A stretch of 17,149 bases of DNA, from assembly GCA_964591175.1 (NCBI GenBank), contig CAZQAF010000076.1, forward strand, positions 1-17,149, written 5' to 3'. The notes beneath the pieces were generated by a model. That model searched no databases. It had not been told where the DNA came from and saw only the letters and a list, made by a program, of their open reading frames with translations. The number at the start of each line of letters is the position of its first letter. Within the stretch, counting starts at the first letter, position 1. Position numbers and translations under genes: made by a program. This DNA comes from UBA11574 sp964591175. Its GTDB lineage: Bacteria; Desulfobacterota; Desulfobacteria; Desulfobacterales; UBA11574. This document shows, piece after piece, positions 1 through 6,535 of this stretch.

Positions 1-26
1 CCGGTGATATCCAGTTTCTCATTCAT
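1..26 (-). CDS. 5' end of a further gvp-cluster gene (cut by window edge)
   Basis: Only the first eight codons are inside the window, reading MNEKLDIT. The start is supported by a strong GAGAAGGAG ribosome binding site nine bases upstream. It also overlaps the end of the preceding small gene by eight bases (the stop of that gene is at 19-21), a typical translationally coupled junction. It lies directly after gvpJ and the small frameshifted gene, so it is probably one more accessory gas vesicle gene. Too little is visible to name it. Confidence 0.5.
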
Positions 27-254
27 GCATAGAGTTCTCCTTCTCGCCCTTTTTAAACTTCCTTAACGAGCCCTGAATATCATCTATGGCGTCGTAAAAG
101 AGATTGTTGAGGTTGAAACGTTGTTCTTCCACACACCGAAACAACCCCCTTCTGGTTGAATGCGAACCGCTTCCCTGACATACAAAGCGATTTCGGCGGA
201 TGCCGATCCCTTGTCTTTCAACCGATGCATCAAAACGTTATTCAGTTGTTTCAA
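19..254 (-). pseudogene. Small gvp-associated gene with an apparent one-base frameshift
   Basis: I do not recognise this gene. A TTG at 254-252 overlaps the gvpJ stop and follows a GGGGGAA ribosome binding site. The frame runs through segments such as RLKDKGSASAEIALYVREAV to QPEG, then reaches a stop at 84-86. A second frame resumes at once as LFRCVEEQRFNLNNLFYDAI and runs to a stop at 19-21, overlapping the next start codon. The span is 236 bases, so adding one base gives exactly 79 codons. The break falls at a run of five C (145-149; G on the coding strand). One extra G restores a 78-residue, helix-rich, charged protein. Both halves look like coding sequence with sensible start and stop overlaps, so this is either a sequencing error in the homopolymer, a recent frameshift, or phase variation at a short G tract. 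A programmed frameshift is possible but less likely. Confidence 0.6.
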
Positions 255-583
255 ATCTGCTTCCCCCGACCGGATGCTTCCGCAGACGAGCTCTCCAGCT
301 TTTGAAGCCGTTTTTCAATTCTGACAATGGTATCCTCAACTTGCGCACGTTGGGGTGCTTGCCGGCTGAATACCGGATTGTTCACCCACCAGTCCATACC
401 CATTTCCTTTGCCTTATCTACGGAACAGATCACCAGACGAAGCTGGATGGTCAACAGTTCGATGTCTACCAGGCTGATCTTGATATCCCCCGCGATGACG
501 ATTCCTTTGTCAAGGACCCGTTCGAGCAGATCGGCAATATTGGTGCTCTGAATGGAATGCTGCGCAGCTCGCTGAATGGCCAT
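251..583 (-). CDS. gvpJ: Gas vesicle protein GvpJ (GvpA family)
   Basis: GvpJ is a minor shell or nucleation protein of the GvpA family. The 110-residue product has the family core at about residues 13-57 (STNIADLLERVLDKG, then SLVDIELLTIQLRLVICSVD). It is followed by the GvpJ-specific KAKEMGMDWW segment, which closely matches my recollection of the Bacillus megaterium GvpJ tail (KAKEIGMDWW). The C-terminus is a charged helix of about 40 residues absent from GvpA. The longer frame upstream was rejected: the ATG at 583 is preceded by AAAAGGGAAAAAC as a ribosome binding site, and the protein then begins where the family does. It follows gvpK across a repeat-filled gap of 123 bases and overlaps the next small gene. 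Confidence 0.93.
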   Translation of the reverse strand: MAIQRAAQHSIQSTNIADLLERVLDKGIVIAGDIKISLVDIELLTIQLRLVICSVDKAKEMGMDWWVNNPVFSRQAPQRAQVEDTIVRIEKRLQKLESSSAEASGRGKQI

Positions 584-598
584 TTGTTTTTCCCTTTT

Positions 599-633
599 GG
601 ATTGTTGATTGTTGATTGGATTCTTTAACCATC
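599..633. repeat. Intergenic ATTGTTGATTG repeat, copy 1
   Basis: The first 22 bases at 601-622 are identical to 1122-1143, and similarity continues with one missing base through the shared AACCATC. Internally it is a tandem of GATTGTT-like units. Both copies lie shortly upstream of a gvp start codon (gvpJ here, gvpK for the other). It looks like dispersed intergenic repeat material, not a gene. Confidence 0.8.
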
Positions 634-648
634 CCCGATAAATCGGGG
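633..648. repeat. CCCCGA-TAAA-TCGGGG hairpin between gvpK and gvpJ
   Basis: A perfect six-base-pair GC-rich stem with a four-base loop lies in the gap between gvpK and gvpJ. No T run follows it on the transcribed strand, so it is not a convincing terminator. It could stabilise or divide the transcript, or be a small REP-like element. Confidence 0.6.
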
Positions 649-706
649 CTTTCGCCATAAGTCCGGCAGACAAGTCCGATAGGCTCCAACAATGGCCAAT
701 CATCAA

Positions 707-1084
707 TCATAAGAGTTTTCCCAGCGGCCCCAAATCAAGATTGAGATCATCTTCAACCAATCCGAATTCCAGGCAAAGCCTTTCGAGCTCCTCGGACTGC
801 CGCATCAAGGCCACCCCCACATCTTCAATTTCATCGTCACTCAAGGATCCGGCGTTAATTCGACGGATCGCCTGACGTTCCAGAATCTCGTGCAGAAGCT
901 TCACCAGGGTCAGCACCAACTGCCCAATCCCGTTTTTAACATTGGTCGGATCGAGGTTCAGCCGGCCTCCCTTTTCTCGACTTTTCGGATCAACGCCTTC
1001 CGGCATGGAGGTTCCTGCTTCCATCACCCTAACAAAGTCATCGAGGGCTACCGACTCTACTTTCGACTGTTCGTTAAGCTCCAT
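707..1084 (-). CDS. gvpK: Gas vesicle protein GvpK
   Basis: GvpK is a conserved gas vesicle accessory protein of about 100-150 residues needed for vesicle formation. This 125-residue copy has the family core at about 41-76: RLNLDPTNVKNGIGQLVLTL followed by VKLLHEILERQAIRR. A C-terminal acidic helical part (DDEIEDVGVALMRQSEELER) ends in LGPLGKLL. The residues before position 40 are poorly conserved and charged. The longest reading begins with a GTG at 1093. I chose the ATG at 1084 because AAAGG lies eight bases before it, which is proper spacing, whereas the same AAAGG is too close to the GTG. It sits between gvpS and gvpJ, the S-K-J order also found in Bacillus megaterium. Confidence 0.93.
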   Translation of the reverse strand: MELNEQSKVESVALDDFVRVMEAGTSMPEGVDPKSREKGGRLNLDPTNVKNGIGQLVLTLVKLLHEILERQAIRRINAGSLSDDEIEDVGVALMRQSEELERLCLEFGLVEDDLNLDLGPLGKLL

Positions 1085-1121
1085 AGATAACACCTTTCAA
1101 TTGTTGACCCTTGGATTGATT

Positions 1122-1153
1122 ATTGTTGATTGTTGATTGGATTTCTAACCATC
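1122..1153. repeat. Intergenic ATTGTTGATTG repeat, copy 2
   Basis: This is a direct repeat of 601-633, with 22 identical bases at 1122-1143 and then a near match ending in AACCATC. It fills most of the gap between gvpS and gvpK, immediately after the end of gvpS. Confidence 0.8.
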
Positions 1154-1154
1154 A

Positions 1155-1430
1155 TCACTCCAAACAATCGCCAATCGTCTCACACCCCGTCTTTAAGCCT
1201 GCTCCGGCCCCCAAGCCCAACCTGATCGGCGGCGTATTATCCGCATCCGATGCAACCCTGCGGGCCGTTTCAATGGATGTGAGTACAACTTGCAGTCCCA
1301 GGTAGATCAGATCGACATTGGCGACGGAAATCGTCACCTCTCCCACCACCACGGCCCCCTTGTTGAGGATGCGATCGAGAGCTTCGCAGAGCGAGATGTG
1401 TTCGCTATCATTTAAAGAAAATTCCCGCAT
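1155..1430 (-). CDS. gvpS: GvpA-family protein, GvpS/GvpM type
   Basis: This 91-residue protein belongs to the GvpA family but is not the main shell subunit. The core at about 11-55 reads HISLCEALDRILNKGAVVVG then EVTISVANVDLIYLGLQVVL. It has the ISVANVDLIYL pattern of GvpS (IAGVDLVYL in Bacillus megaterium, as I recall it) in place of the SLVGIELL of GvpA. After the core is a Gly/Ala-rich tail of about 30 residues with two cysteines and no resemblance to the GvpJ tail. The start is supported by AAAGGGGG three bases upstream. It lies between the ArsA/Get3-like ATPase and gvpK. Assignment to GvpS over GvpM rests on the core sequence and gene order; these minor GvpA paralogues are hard to separate by eye. 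Confidence 0.85.
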   Translation of the reverse strand: MREFSLNDSEHISLCEALDRILNKGAVVVGEVTISVANVDLIYLGLQVVLTSIETARRVASDADNTPPIRLGLGAGAGLKTGCETIGDCLE

Positions 1431-1452
1431 AAACCCCCTTTAAGTTTAATGG

Positions 1453-1524
1453 GACACGGATTTTCACAGATTTTCACAGATAATATTCTTATTTTTTAAT
1501 TAAAAAATCTTGATAATCCGTGTC
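1453..1524. repeat. Composite intergenic repeat with terminal inverted GACACGGAT
   Basis: GACACGGAT at 1453-1461 is matched in inverted orientation at 1516-1524. Inside are two tandem copies of TTTTCACAGA (1461-1480) and an 18-base perfect palindrome, ATTTTTTAATTAAAAAAT (1491-1508). The stop codon of the ATPase gene (1496-1498) lies in the palindrome, so the end of that reading frame is set by repeat sequence. The palindrome may also act as a weak transcription stop. Confidence 0.7.
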
Positions 1525-3541
1525 TACCTGCCCGCTCGTGCCCCAAGCCGCTTCGCCTTGCTGGCAGGCAAGCCTGCATGGCAGGCGGGTCTTTGTCCAA
1601 TATCGTCATTCGACTATCATAAAGCGTTTCTCCCAGTTCCCCGAGCCGCTCGAGGCCTCGCGGCTCCGTCCGACGATAAATCAATGTTTGATGCATTTGG
1701 GAAAAGGCCCGTTGATATTTTTTCCCGAGTTGCGACTCTCTTTGATAAAGAGCGGAGCATAACGAACATTTGCCGTCCGGCGTAGCAAGGTTGAGAAAGA
1801 GCGTCGGTGCATGGATGCCGATACGATTGCAGGCGGATAGAAGGGCCTTGGTCTCTTCAAATGCCATATCCGTTGGAATCGCCACCGTAAATAATGCAGA
1901 CTGTCGCGGATCTCTTAACAGCGTTTGGAGAACCTTAAGCTCTTTTGACATCCGCACCATTCGACAGGAAATCCCGGGAAGTCTGAAGACCCGCTTATAT
2001 TTCAAGAAAAGGTTAAAGAATACTTTAAGCCACCGGTCGATAAGTTCGGGAGTCTCCAGAAGCCGGATAAGATGTCCCGTGGGCGCAGCATCAAGGATGA
2101 AAACATGGTATCGGTCATTGGCAAGAAACTCCATCACCGACGTGAGGGCCATGACCTCGTCCAGGCCGGGCGGCGAGAGGTCCATGACACGTTCCATCAC
2201 CTCCCGGTCAAAGGCCAGGTCTAAATTGGACGAAACAGAACTTAGAAACTGCTCCAGTTCCGCTGCATACTGTTTTTTCAAGATTTCGAACTCTGTCCGG
2301 GCATCTATTTCCATGGCGGTTAGCCCGGCGGTCAAGCGGGTTGGCCGGGGTCCGATGTCAGCATCCAGACAGGCCGACAGTGAATGGGCCGGGTCTGTAG
2401 AAAAGATAAAGACCTCCTTAGGCACCGGATCTCGGGCCATTCTTACCGCCGTTGCACAGGCCAGGGTGGTCTTTCCGACCCCACCTTTGCCTGCAAAAAG
2501 GATGAGCCTGGTTTCGGGAGAGGGAGGCCGCCCCGGCATCCCGACCGGCGATACTGTTCCGGAAACTGGAAACCGGAAACCGAATTGATCCTTGACGGAT
2601 GTTTCGATCGGGACTTTCAACAACGACACATTCTCCCAGAACATATCAAGAGGGCCCGGTCCACGCACCTCTTGTGGATACATGGGAATTCCCCAGAGAG
2701 AATACCCGGACATTTTGTCGGAAAGACGCCCGAGCGCCTTTATCTGTTGGTTGTGCCTGTCCAAACACACCGCGCAGGAATTTTCCGGATAGAGCATGTT
2801 GACCACGATATCCGTAACCGGTATTTTTGACCGTTTCAGTTCAGCCAATAATGCCAGGGTTTCATGGATGCTCAAGACCTCTGCAAGCATAACCGGCACA
2901 AAACGGCAACGAGACGGATCTCCTATCAGCGCCTCCATTTTCTTGACCGAATCGGACAGATTCAACAGAAAATCATCCAGTTCGTCCTTAATATAGGCGC
3001 CGCTGAACAATTGCTTCATGTAGCGGTGTTTGGCCAACAAGGCATCCAGCGCCTCGAGCCATTTTTTTATCAACTCCGGCATGGCAAGAAATCTGAGTGT
3101 ATGGCCGGTAGGCGCGGTATCCACCACGATGCAGTCATACGGCCCGTCTTCGGCACTTCTGGAAATTTCGAGAAAGGCCATAAGTTCGTCGAGACCGGGG
3201 AGGGAGAGGGCCAGAAATTGGCTTATGTCTTCATCATCCAGAAACGTTCCGCGAACGGCAATCTCCCGGAGATCCCCGTCATGCTTCTTTTTAAAGGCCG
3301 CCAGACATTGCCGGGCATCAAGTTCAAGGATTTTTAAATTTCCGGGAAGCGCAAGGCCGGTCAGGCTGTCGGCCAGCGAGTGGGCCGGATCGGTGGAAAC
3401 AAGAAGGAAGGAATACTGAGGATTATCTTGGGCATAACGCAGTGCGGTCGCGGCAGCACTGGTGGTTTTTCCAACCCCGCCTTTTCCGCCGAAAAATACC
3501 AGTTGCAATGGGCGGTCACGTAAAAAAGAGGGAACTGCCAT
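1496..3541 (-). CDS. Tandem ArsA/Get3-family ATPase with a CxxC in each half
   Basis: This 681-residue soluble protein has two fused ATPase halves. Each has a deviant Walker A (GGKGGVGKTT at 18-27, AGKGGVGKTT at 350-359), a switch I DPAHSL (51-56, 383-388) and a switch II motif (DTAPTGH at 141-147, DAAPTGH at 484-490). Each half also carries a CxxC at the same place, C256/C259 and C592/C595. In Get3 such a pair binds zinc at the dimer interface and helps shape the groove for tail-anchored membrane proteins. I see no pattern matching the metalloid cysteines of ArsA, and no arsenical pump gene is nearby. A role as targeting factor or chaperone for hydrophobic Gvp proteins is inferred. I chose the ATG at 3541, 13 bases after the gvpG stop and 11 residues before the first beta strand; its ribosome binding site is weak and coupling to gvpG is likely. 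Residues from about 651 on are encoded by intergenic repeat sequence. Confidence 0.9.
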   Translation of the reverse strand: MAVPSFLRDRPLQLVFFGGKGGVGKTTSAAATALRYAQDNPQYSFLLVSTDPAHSLADSLTGLALPGNLKILELDARQCLAAFKKKHDGDLREIAVRGTFLDDEDISQFLALSLPGLDELMAFLEISRSAEDGPYDCIVVDTAPTGHTLRFLAMPELIKKWLEALDALLAKHRYMKQLFSGAYIKDELDDFLLNLSDSVKKMEALIGDPSRCRFVPVMLAEVLSIHETLALLAELKRSKIPVTDIVVNMLYPENSCAVCLDRHNQQIKALGRLSDKMSGYSLWGIPMYPQEVRGPGPLDMFWENVSLLKVPIETSVKDQFGFRFPVSGTVSPVGMPGRPPSPETRLILFAGKGGVGKTTLACATAVRMARDPVPKEVFIFSTDPAHSLSACLDADIGPRPTRLTAGLTAMEIDARTEFEILKKQYAAELEQFLSSVSSNLDLAFDREVMERVMDLSPPGLDEVMALTSVMEFLANDRYHVFILDAAPTGHLIRLLETPELIDRWLKVFFNLFLKYKRVFRLPGISCRMVRMSKELKVLQTLLRDPRQSALFTVAIPTDMAFEETKALLSACNRIGIHAPTLFLNLATPDGKCSLCSALYQRESQLGKKYQRAFSQMHQTLIYRRTEPRGLERLGELGETLYDSRMTILDKDPPAMQACLPARRSGLGHERAGRHGLSRFFN
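1564..1590. repeat. GCAGGC inverted-repeat element inside the ATPase 3' end
   Basis: GCAGGC (1564-1569), GCCTGC (1572-1577) and GCAGGC (1581-1586) alternate in orientation with spacers of two and three bases, so two competing hairpins are possible. The element is read as PPAMQACLPARR in the C-terminal tail of the ATPase, downstream of its last family-like residues. It resembles dispersed intergenic palindromes more than protein-coding DNA. Confidence 0.65.
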
Positions 3542-3554
3542 GCCGGTTTCTGTT

Positions 3555-3824
3555 TCATCTTTCCTCTTTATCATCATCTTCATTTTGAATAGCGGTTCCT
3601 TGCGCTTGAATTTCGTCCAGCCGGTCAAGAAGTTCCTTTTCCCGGGCGTCAAACTCGGATTCCGTGATCTTCCCGGTTTCCAGCATCATGTAAAGTTCGC
3701 TCAGTTCGTTGGTGATGGACACGGCCTCGTTTTCGATCTCTTCCCGGGCAGCATTGCACATCTCGCGGAAAATCCAAAGGATACTGCGTACCGGAAAAAG
3801 CAATATGTCATCGACGATCAGCAT
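3555..3824 (-). CDS. gvpG: Gas vesicle protein GvpG
   Basis: GvpG is a short gas vesicle assembly protein, usually around 80-100 residues. In haloarchaea it is one of the accessory proteins that interact with GvpF/GvpL and other minor proteins. This 89-residue copy has the typical N-terminus, a hydrophobic stretch DILLFPVRSILWIFREM (6-22) containing the family's LLFPVRxxLWIxRE pattern. A charged amphipathic helix to residue 72 follows, including ETGKITESEFDAREKELLDR, and then an acidic tail. The ribosome binding site upstream of the ATG is poor (GAAAAATTAAAA). The gene lies between gvpF/L and the ArsA/Get3-like ATPase, with a 13-base gap to the latter. No transmembrane helix is expected; the hydrophobic patch is amphipathic. 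Confidence 0.88.
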   Translation of the reverse strand: MLIVDDILLFPVRSILWIFREMCNAAREEIENEAVSITNELSELYMMLETGKITESEFDAREKELLDRLDEIQAQGTAIQNEDDDKEER

Positions 3825-3958
3825 TTTTAATTTTTCATGGAAAACCCGGGCATTTGTGCCAGAAAAGAGATTCTCCAGTTATGCCTGCTTTCCTAATTAG
3901 CCCTTTTAAGTTGATGCCAATTGCCTATCCTGATTATCCTGTCCATCCTGTCAAAAAT
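3825..3958. other. Gap between gvpF/L and gvpG with degenerate repeat
   Basis: No gene is supported in these 134 bases. The part near 3923-3953 consists of repeated ATCCTGTCC-like units (TCCTGATTATCCTGTCCATC) and ends at the gvpF/L stop. It looks like dispersed low-complexity intergenic sequence. Confidence 0.5.
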
Positions 3959-4717
3959 TTAGAGCTTAAGTTCCATGTCCACGAAATTATGGGGCGCCCA
4001 GGGACCATTGTAGTCGAATGCAAAGTTGTTATCGAACAGGTTGGCCGCTTCCAGTATGCCCTTTTCAAAGCGAGCCTCGGCATCCCGTTCCACAAGACAG
4101 GCCAAATTCACGATCTCCTTTTCGGTACGGCATTTGTTCCGCCTAATCTCAAAACAATACCGGGACAGTATGTTCTCTACATCGTCGGCACAGCTTTCCC
4201 GGTCCTCGTCCAGCATGCGGTCAAACATTCGCCCCAGTTCTATCTTGTCATCCTGAGCAGGTTCGCGATGCGTTCCGAAAAACCTATCGCGTGCGAATCT
4301 GAGTTCCGGATGAGTATTGACAAAGTATTCAAATATATTCGGCACATCCCAGACAACACGCAATCCCATTTCCATTTTACCGGCAACATGATGAAGCTGT
4401 TCCTGAAATGCCGACCTGTTTTCAGCAATGATCTTTTCGGTGGTTTTGGAACCGTCTGCAATGACGCCAAAGGAGATGGGCAGTGGAGTACTTTCTTCCA
4501 TCAGCCGCCTGAGTACGCGCTGGTGGGCTGAAAGATGGCGGCGTTCCGGCCGGAGCTTACCATTGGGAACGTCGCTGACCACAGCCGCCGTCTCCTCCCG
4601 AAAGATGGTGTAGACGACGCTGTTGTCAATACCGATGGGACCGTAGTTACGCGCCTCGGACCCGTACGTCACGGCATACAGATATCTCCCCTTTTTGTTT
4701 GATGTTTGCCCGGCCAT
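3959..4717 (-). CDS. gvpF/gvpL: GvpF/GvpL-family gas vesicle protein (copy 1)
   Basis: GvpF/GvpL proteins are assembly factors; GvpF binds GvpA and is thought to keep it from aggregating or to seed the shell. This 252-residue copy has the family architecture. An N-terminal ferredoxin-like part starts at GRYLYAVTYG, with EETAAVVSDVP and a helix carrying LSAHQRVLRRLMEES. The conserved LPISFGVI strand follows at about 79-86. A helical middle leads to the C-terminal signature FDYNGPWAPHNFV, equivalent to the usual SGPWPPYNF. The start at 4717 has AAAGGA 12 bases upstream, rather far but without a better alternative. It follows the zinc-ribbon gene and precedes gvpG, the F-G adjacency common in gvp operons. 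Choosing between the names F and L is not possible by eye. Confidence 0.9.
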   Translation of the reverse strand: MAGQTSNKKGRYLYAVTYGSEARNYGPIGIDNSVVYTIFREETAAVVSDVPNGKLRPERRHLSAHQRVLRRLMEESTPLPISFGVIADGSKTTEKIIAENRSAFQEQLHHVAGKMEMGLRVVWDVPNIFEYFVNTHPELRFARDRFFGTHREPAQDDKIELGRMFDRMLDEDRESCADDVENILSRYCFEIRRNKCRTEKEIVNLACLVERDAEARFEKGILEAANLFDNNFAFDYNGPWAPHNFVDMELKL

Positions 4718-4784
4718 AACGCTAACTCATCCTTTCTTATGAAGATTCAGGGTTTTAGGTGCTGGGTCCCCCGTTCCCTCCGGA

Positions 4785-5033
4785 TTATAGGCCCTCGGGG
4801 CCGGAGGCAAGGTTAACCTCTGAACCCTGAACTTCTGAACCTTTGAACCCTTGAACATCTTCAACAGCGAGAGCCGATACGCTGTTGACGATATTGATGG
4901 TTTTGAGCTGTCCCAGATGGGTCTTAATCTCCAGCAAGGCTCTGCAGGCGAAGCATTTGACTTGTCCATTGTAATCATCATAGACTTCGTCTAAATCCAC
5001 CTTATGACCGCAGGAAAGACAATTGACCTTCAT
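4785..5033 (-). CDS. CxxC zinc-ribbon microprotein with repeat-derived tail
   Basis: This 82-residue protein has two CxxC pairs, C5/C8 and C27/C30, separated by an acidic stretch. That is the layout of a compact zinc ribbon; zinc binding is inferred from the cysteines. The segment after it (LEIKTHLGQLKTINIV) has no recognised motif. The start is well supported by AGGAG nine bases before the ATG. From about residue 57 the sequence (EDVQGFKGSEVQGSEVNL) is translated from a GGTTCA-type intergenic repeat that reappears inverted near 9889. The functional part is therefore probably the first 55 or so residues. It lies between the 110-residue helical protein and gvpF/L. I know no gvp gene of this type; a regulatory or metal-dependent assembly role would be speculation. 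Confidence 0.75.
   Translation of the reverse strand: MKVNCLSCGHKVDLDEVYDDYNGQVKCFACRALLEIKTHLGQLKTINIVNSVSALAVEDVQGFKGSEVQGSEVNLASGPEGL
4808..4832. repeat. 25-bp inverted repeat pair, copy 1
   Basis: These 25 bases are the exact reverse complement of 9889-9913. They are part of a longer stretch of degenerate GAACCTTTGAACC-type units running to about 4857. The repeat is read as the tail of the zinc-ribbon protein. Confidence 0.8.
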
Positions 5034-5094
5034 ATAAAGTTCTCCTCTCTATTTACCCGTTTTCCATGTTCTCTCATCCTTCGTCCATCGACCT

Positions 5095-5427
5095 TCAGTA
5101 GCTGATCTTGAACCCCCCCGGGGCACGGTTAGGATTAGACTCGGGCATGTTTTTTTTCCCCGGGGCGTCGACGCCGACCGCGATATTTTTCCTAAGGTCC
5201 AATTCCTTTAAAAGTTTGGCTTTTTCGGCGTCGATATCCTGAAAACGGTCATCGATATCCTTCACCCTTAACATCGCACTTTCCCTTTCCTTGCCCCGCC
5301 GGGCTTTTTCCATTTCAAGGGAGCCGATCCTCAAAAAAACCCTGTACGGTTCGGATTCCTGATCGACTCTTCCCGAATGGGAACGGATATTCTGAAGGCC
5401 CCGAATATTTTTTTTGGCGATTGCCAT
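5095..5427 (-). CDS. Basic helical gvp-cluster protein, 110 residues, unknown function
   Basis: I cannot assign this protein to a named Gvp family. It starts with a basic segment (MAIAKKNIRGLQNIRSHSGR). A long predicted helix of about 34-80 follows, rich in alternating Lys/Arg and Glu/Asp (SLEMEKARRGKERESAMLRV, then DIDAEKAKLLKEL). The tail is flexible and rich in Pro and Gly. There is no cysteine pair, signal peptide or membrane segment. The start is supported by AAGGA eight bases upstream. It sits between gvpN and the zinc-ribbon gene inside an otherwise tight gvp operon, so an assembly or shell-binding role is plausible. The helix could form a coiled coil. Confidence 0.8.
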   Translation of the reverse strand: MAIAKKNIRGLQNIRSHSGRVDQESEPYRVFLRIGSLEMEKARRGKERESAMLRVKDIDDRFQDIDAEKAKLLKELDLRKNIAVGVDAPGKKNMPESNPNRAPGGFKISY

Positions 5428-5496
5428 TTTAATCGTCCTTTCTTAATGCTGGATGTTAGTTGCTGGCCATTGGTCACTAGTCATTTGGATATACGC

Positions 5497-6459
5497 CTAC
5501 TGTTTTCCACATACCCGCTGTATGACTTCCTCCACCTTGCCGGATATCACTGACTTGCCACCGCGGGTTACCTTGGCCGTATCCGTACCCAGAACATCGC
5601 GACAGATGCGAAGGAAAATGGGATCGTTCATCCGGGCGCGACCTTCCAACCGGGCCAAAATTCGAGCAATTGCGATACAGGCCCGGATCGTAGGCCGGTT
5701 GTTGGTGACCCCGATGCCTCTTAATTCCCTCACGATATCCACAATGGTCTCGGCATCCGCAATTTTGATGCCGGATTTGGTCATTGTGACCTGAATCTCC
5801 GATGCCCGGTCGAAATGGCTGAGATTGATGGTGATGAGCCGATCCATCAAAGCATCCTGGGTTTTGTGGACCCCTGCGTACTCCTCCGGATTGGAGGTGA
5901 AGACGGCCCGGAAATTCGGATTCACTTCCACGTACCCGTCTCCGGATCGCCGGAGTTTCGGCAAATTGAGAATCTTCTCCTCCAGAACGCTCAGAAGCGC
6001 GTTGTTCGCTTCAGGTCTGGAGCGTGTGAACTCGTCATAGATAAGCGTATACCCGTTCTGACAGGCCGTGGTAAGCCGGTTATCCTCCCACGTTGTATTA
6101 TAATGCTCTTCGGTCTTGAGAACGGAATGGATATAATTATCAACGAGCTTGGTCTTGCGGTATCCGGAATCCCGTCCGATCAGGTCGGAACTTGTAAATT
6201 CATCGTCTCCGTGTATGAGGGTAACCGGCCGACCGAGTTGTGCGGCAATATGAAAGGCAAGGGTTGTCTTTCCGGTTCCCGCGGGACCGGCAAAGTGTAC
6301 CGGGTATCCCACCTCGAGATAAGCGAGTGCGCGTTCCGTCAGATCCCGGACATACGGTGTGTTGACGAACTGATCGCTGGGCTCCGGGTGGATGTTATCT
6401 TCGGGAATTGAAACCTTTGACACGCCTGTTGATAAGACTCTCAAGCTGTTATCTTTCAT
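5497..6459 (-). CDS. gvpN: Gas vesicle AAA+ ATPase GvpN
   Basis: GvpN is a MoxR-like AAA+ ATPase that promotes growth of gas vesicles. This copy is 320 residues, a usual length. It has Walker A GPAGTGKTT at 58-66 and Walker B TLIYDEF at 138-144, followed by the family stretch TRSRPEANNALLSVLEEKIL. Sensor-1 region NFRAVFTSNPEEYAGVHKT (183-201) and the arginine-bearing LMDRLITINL follow. A helical C-terminal lid part ends at the C-terminus. The start ATG at 6459 has GGAG ten bases upstream and gives the usual N-terminus. The gene follows the GvpC-like gene with a 76-base gap. That gap has an AAAAG-CGG-CTTTT stem (6505-6517) too weak to call a terminator. The A-C-N order seen here also occurs in cyanobacterial clusters. 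Confidence 0.95.
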   Translation of the reverse strand: MKDNSLRVLSTGVSKVSIPEDNIHPEPSDQFVNTPYVRDLTERALAYLEVGYPVHFAGPAGTGKTTLAFHIAAQLGRPVTLIHGDDEFTSSDLIGRDSGYRKTKLVDNYIHSVLKTEEHYNTTWEDNRLTTACQNGYTLIYDEFTRSRPEANNALLSVLEEKILNLPKLRRSGDGYVEVNPNFRAVFTSNPEEYAGVHKTQDALMDRLITINLSHFDRASEIQVTMTKSGIKIADAETIVDIVRELRGIGVTNNRPTIRACIAIARILARLEGRARMNDPIFLRICRDVLGTDTAKVTRGGKSVISGKVEEVIQRVCGKQ

Positions 6460-6535
6460 CTCGTTTTCACTCCATTAAGATTGATGATCCCGTAAAAAGT
6501 CAGAAAAGCGGCTTTTTTATGAGAGTGTTTTTTAT

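Noticed and set aside
633..648. Rho-independent terminator between gvpK and gvpJ
   Set aside because: The stem is strong but no T run follows on the minus strand, and gvpJ is expected to be co-transcribed.
1770..2588. 272-residue open frame on the plus strand
   Set aside because: It lies antisense inside the tandem ATPase gene, whose minus-strand product has complete motifs. The plus-strand protein is Ser/Arg-rich without recognisable domains.
1496..3541. Arsenite-pump ATPase for arsenic resistance
   Set aside because: No arsB, arsR, arsD or arsC is nearby, the cysteines are Get3-type CxxC pairs, and the gene is embedded in a gvp operon.
3361..3558. Alternative small gene starting at 3558 with a good AGAGGA ribosome binding site
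   Set aside because: It runs out of frame through the first P-loop region of the ATPase, and its product has no recognisable features. The ribosome binding site may instead serve the ATPase through coupling.
3854..4531. 225-residue open frame on the plus strand
   Set aside because: It is antisense to gvpF/L copy 1, with no ribosome binding site or family features.
4808..4857. CRISPR-like array of GAACC units
   Set aside because: Units are 8-12 bases, degenerate and without unique spacers, and no cas gene is present.
5815..6411. 198-residue open frame on the plus strand
   Set aside because: It mirrors gvpN on the opposite strand; gvpN has full Walker motifs and normal length.
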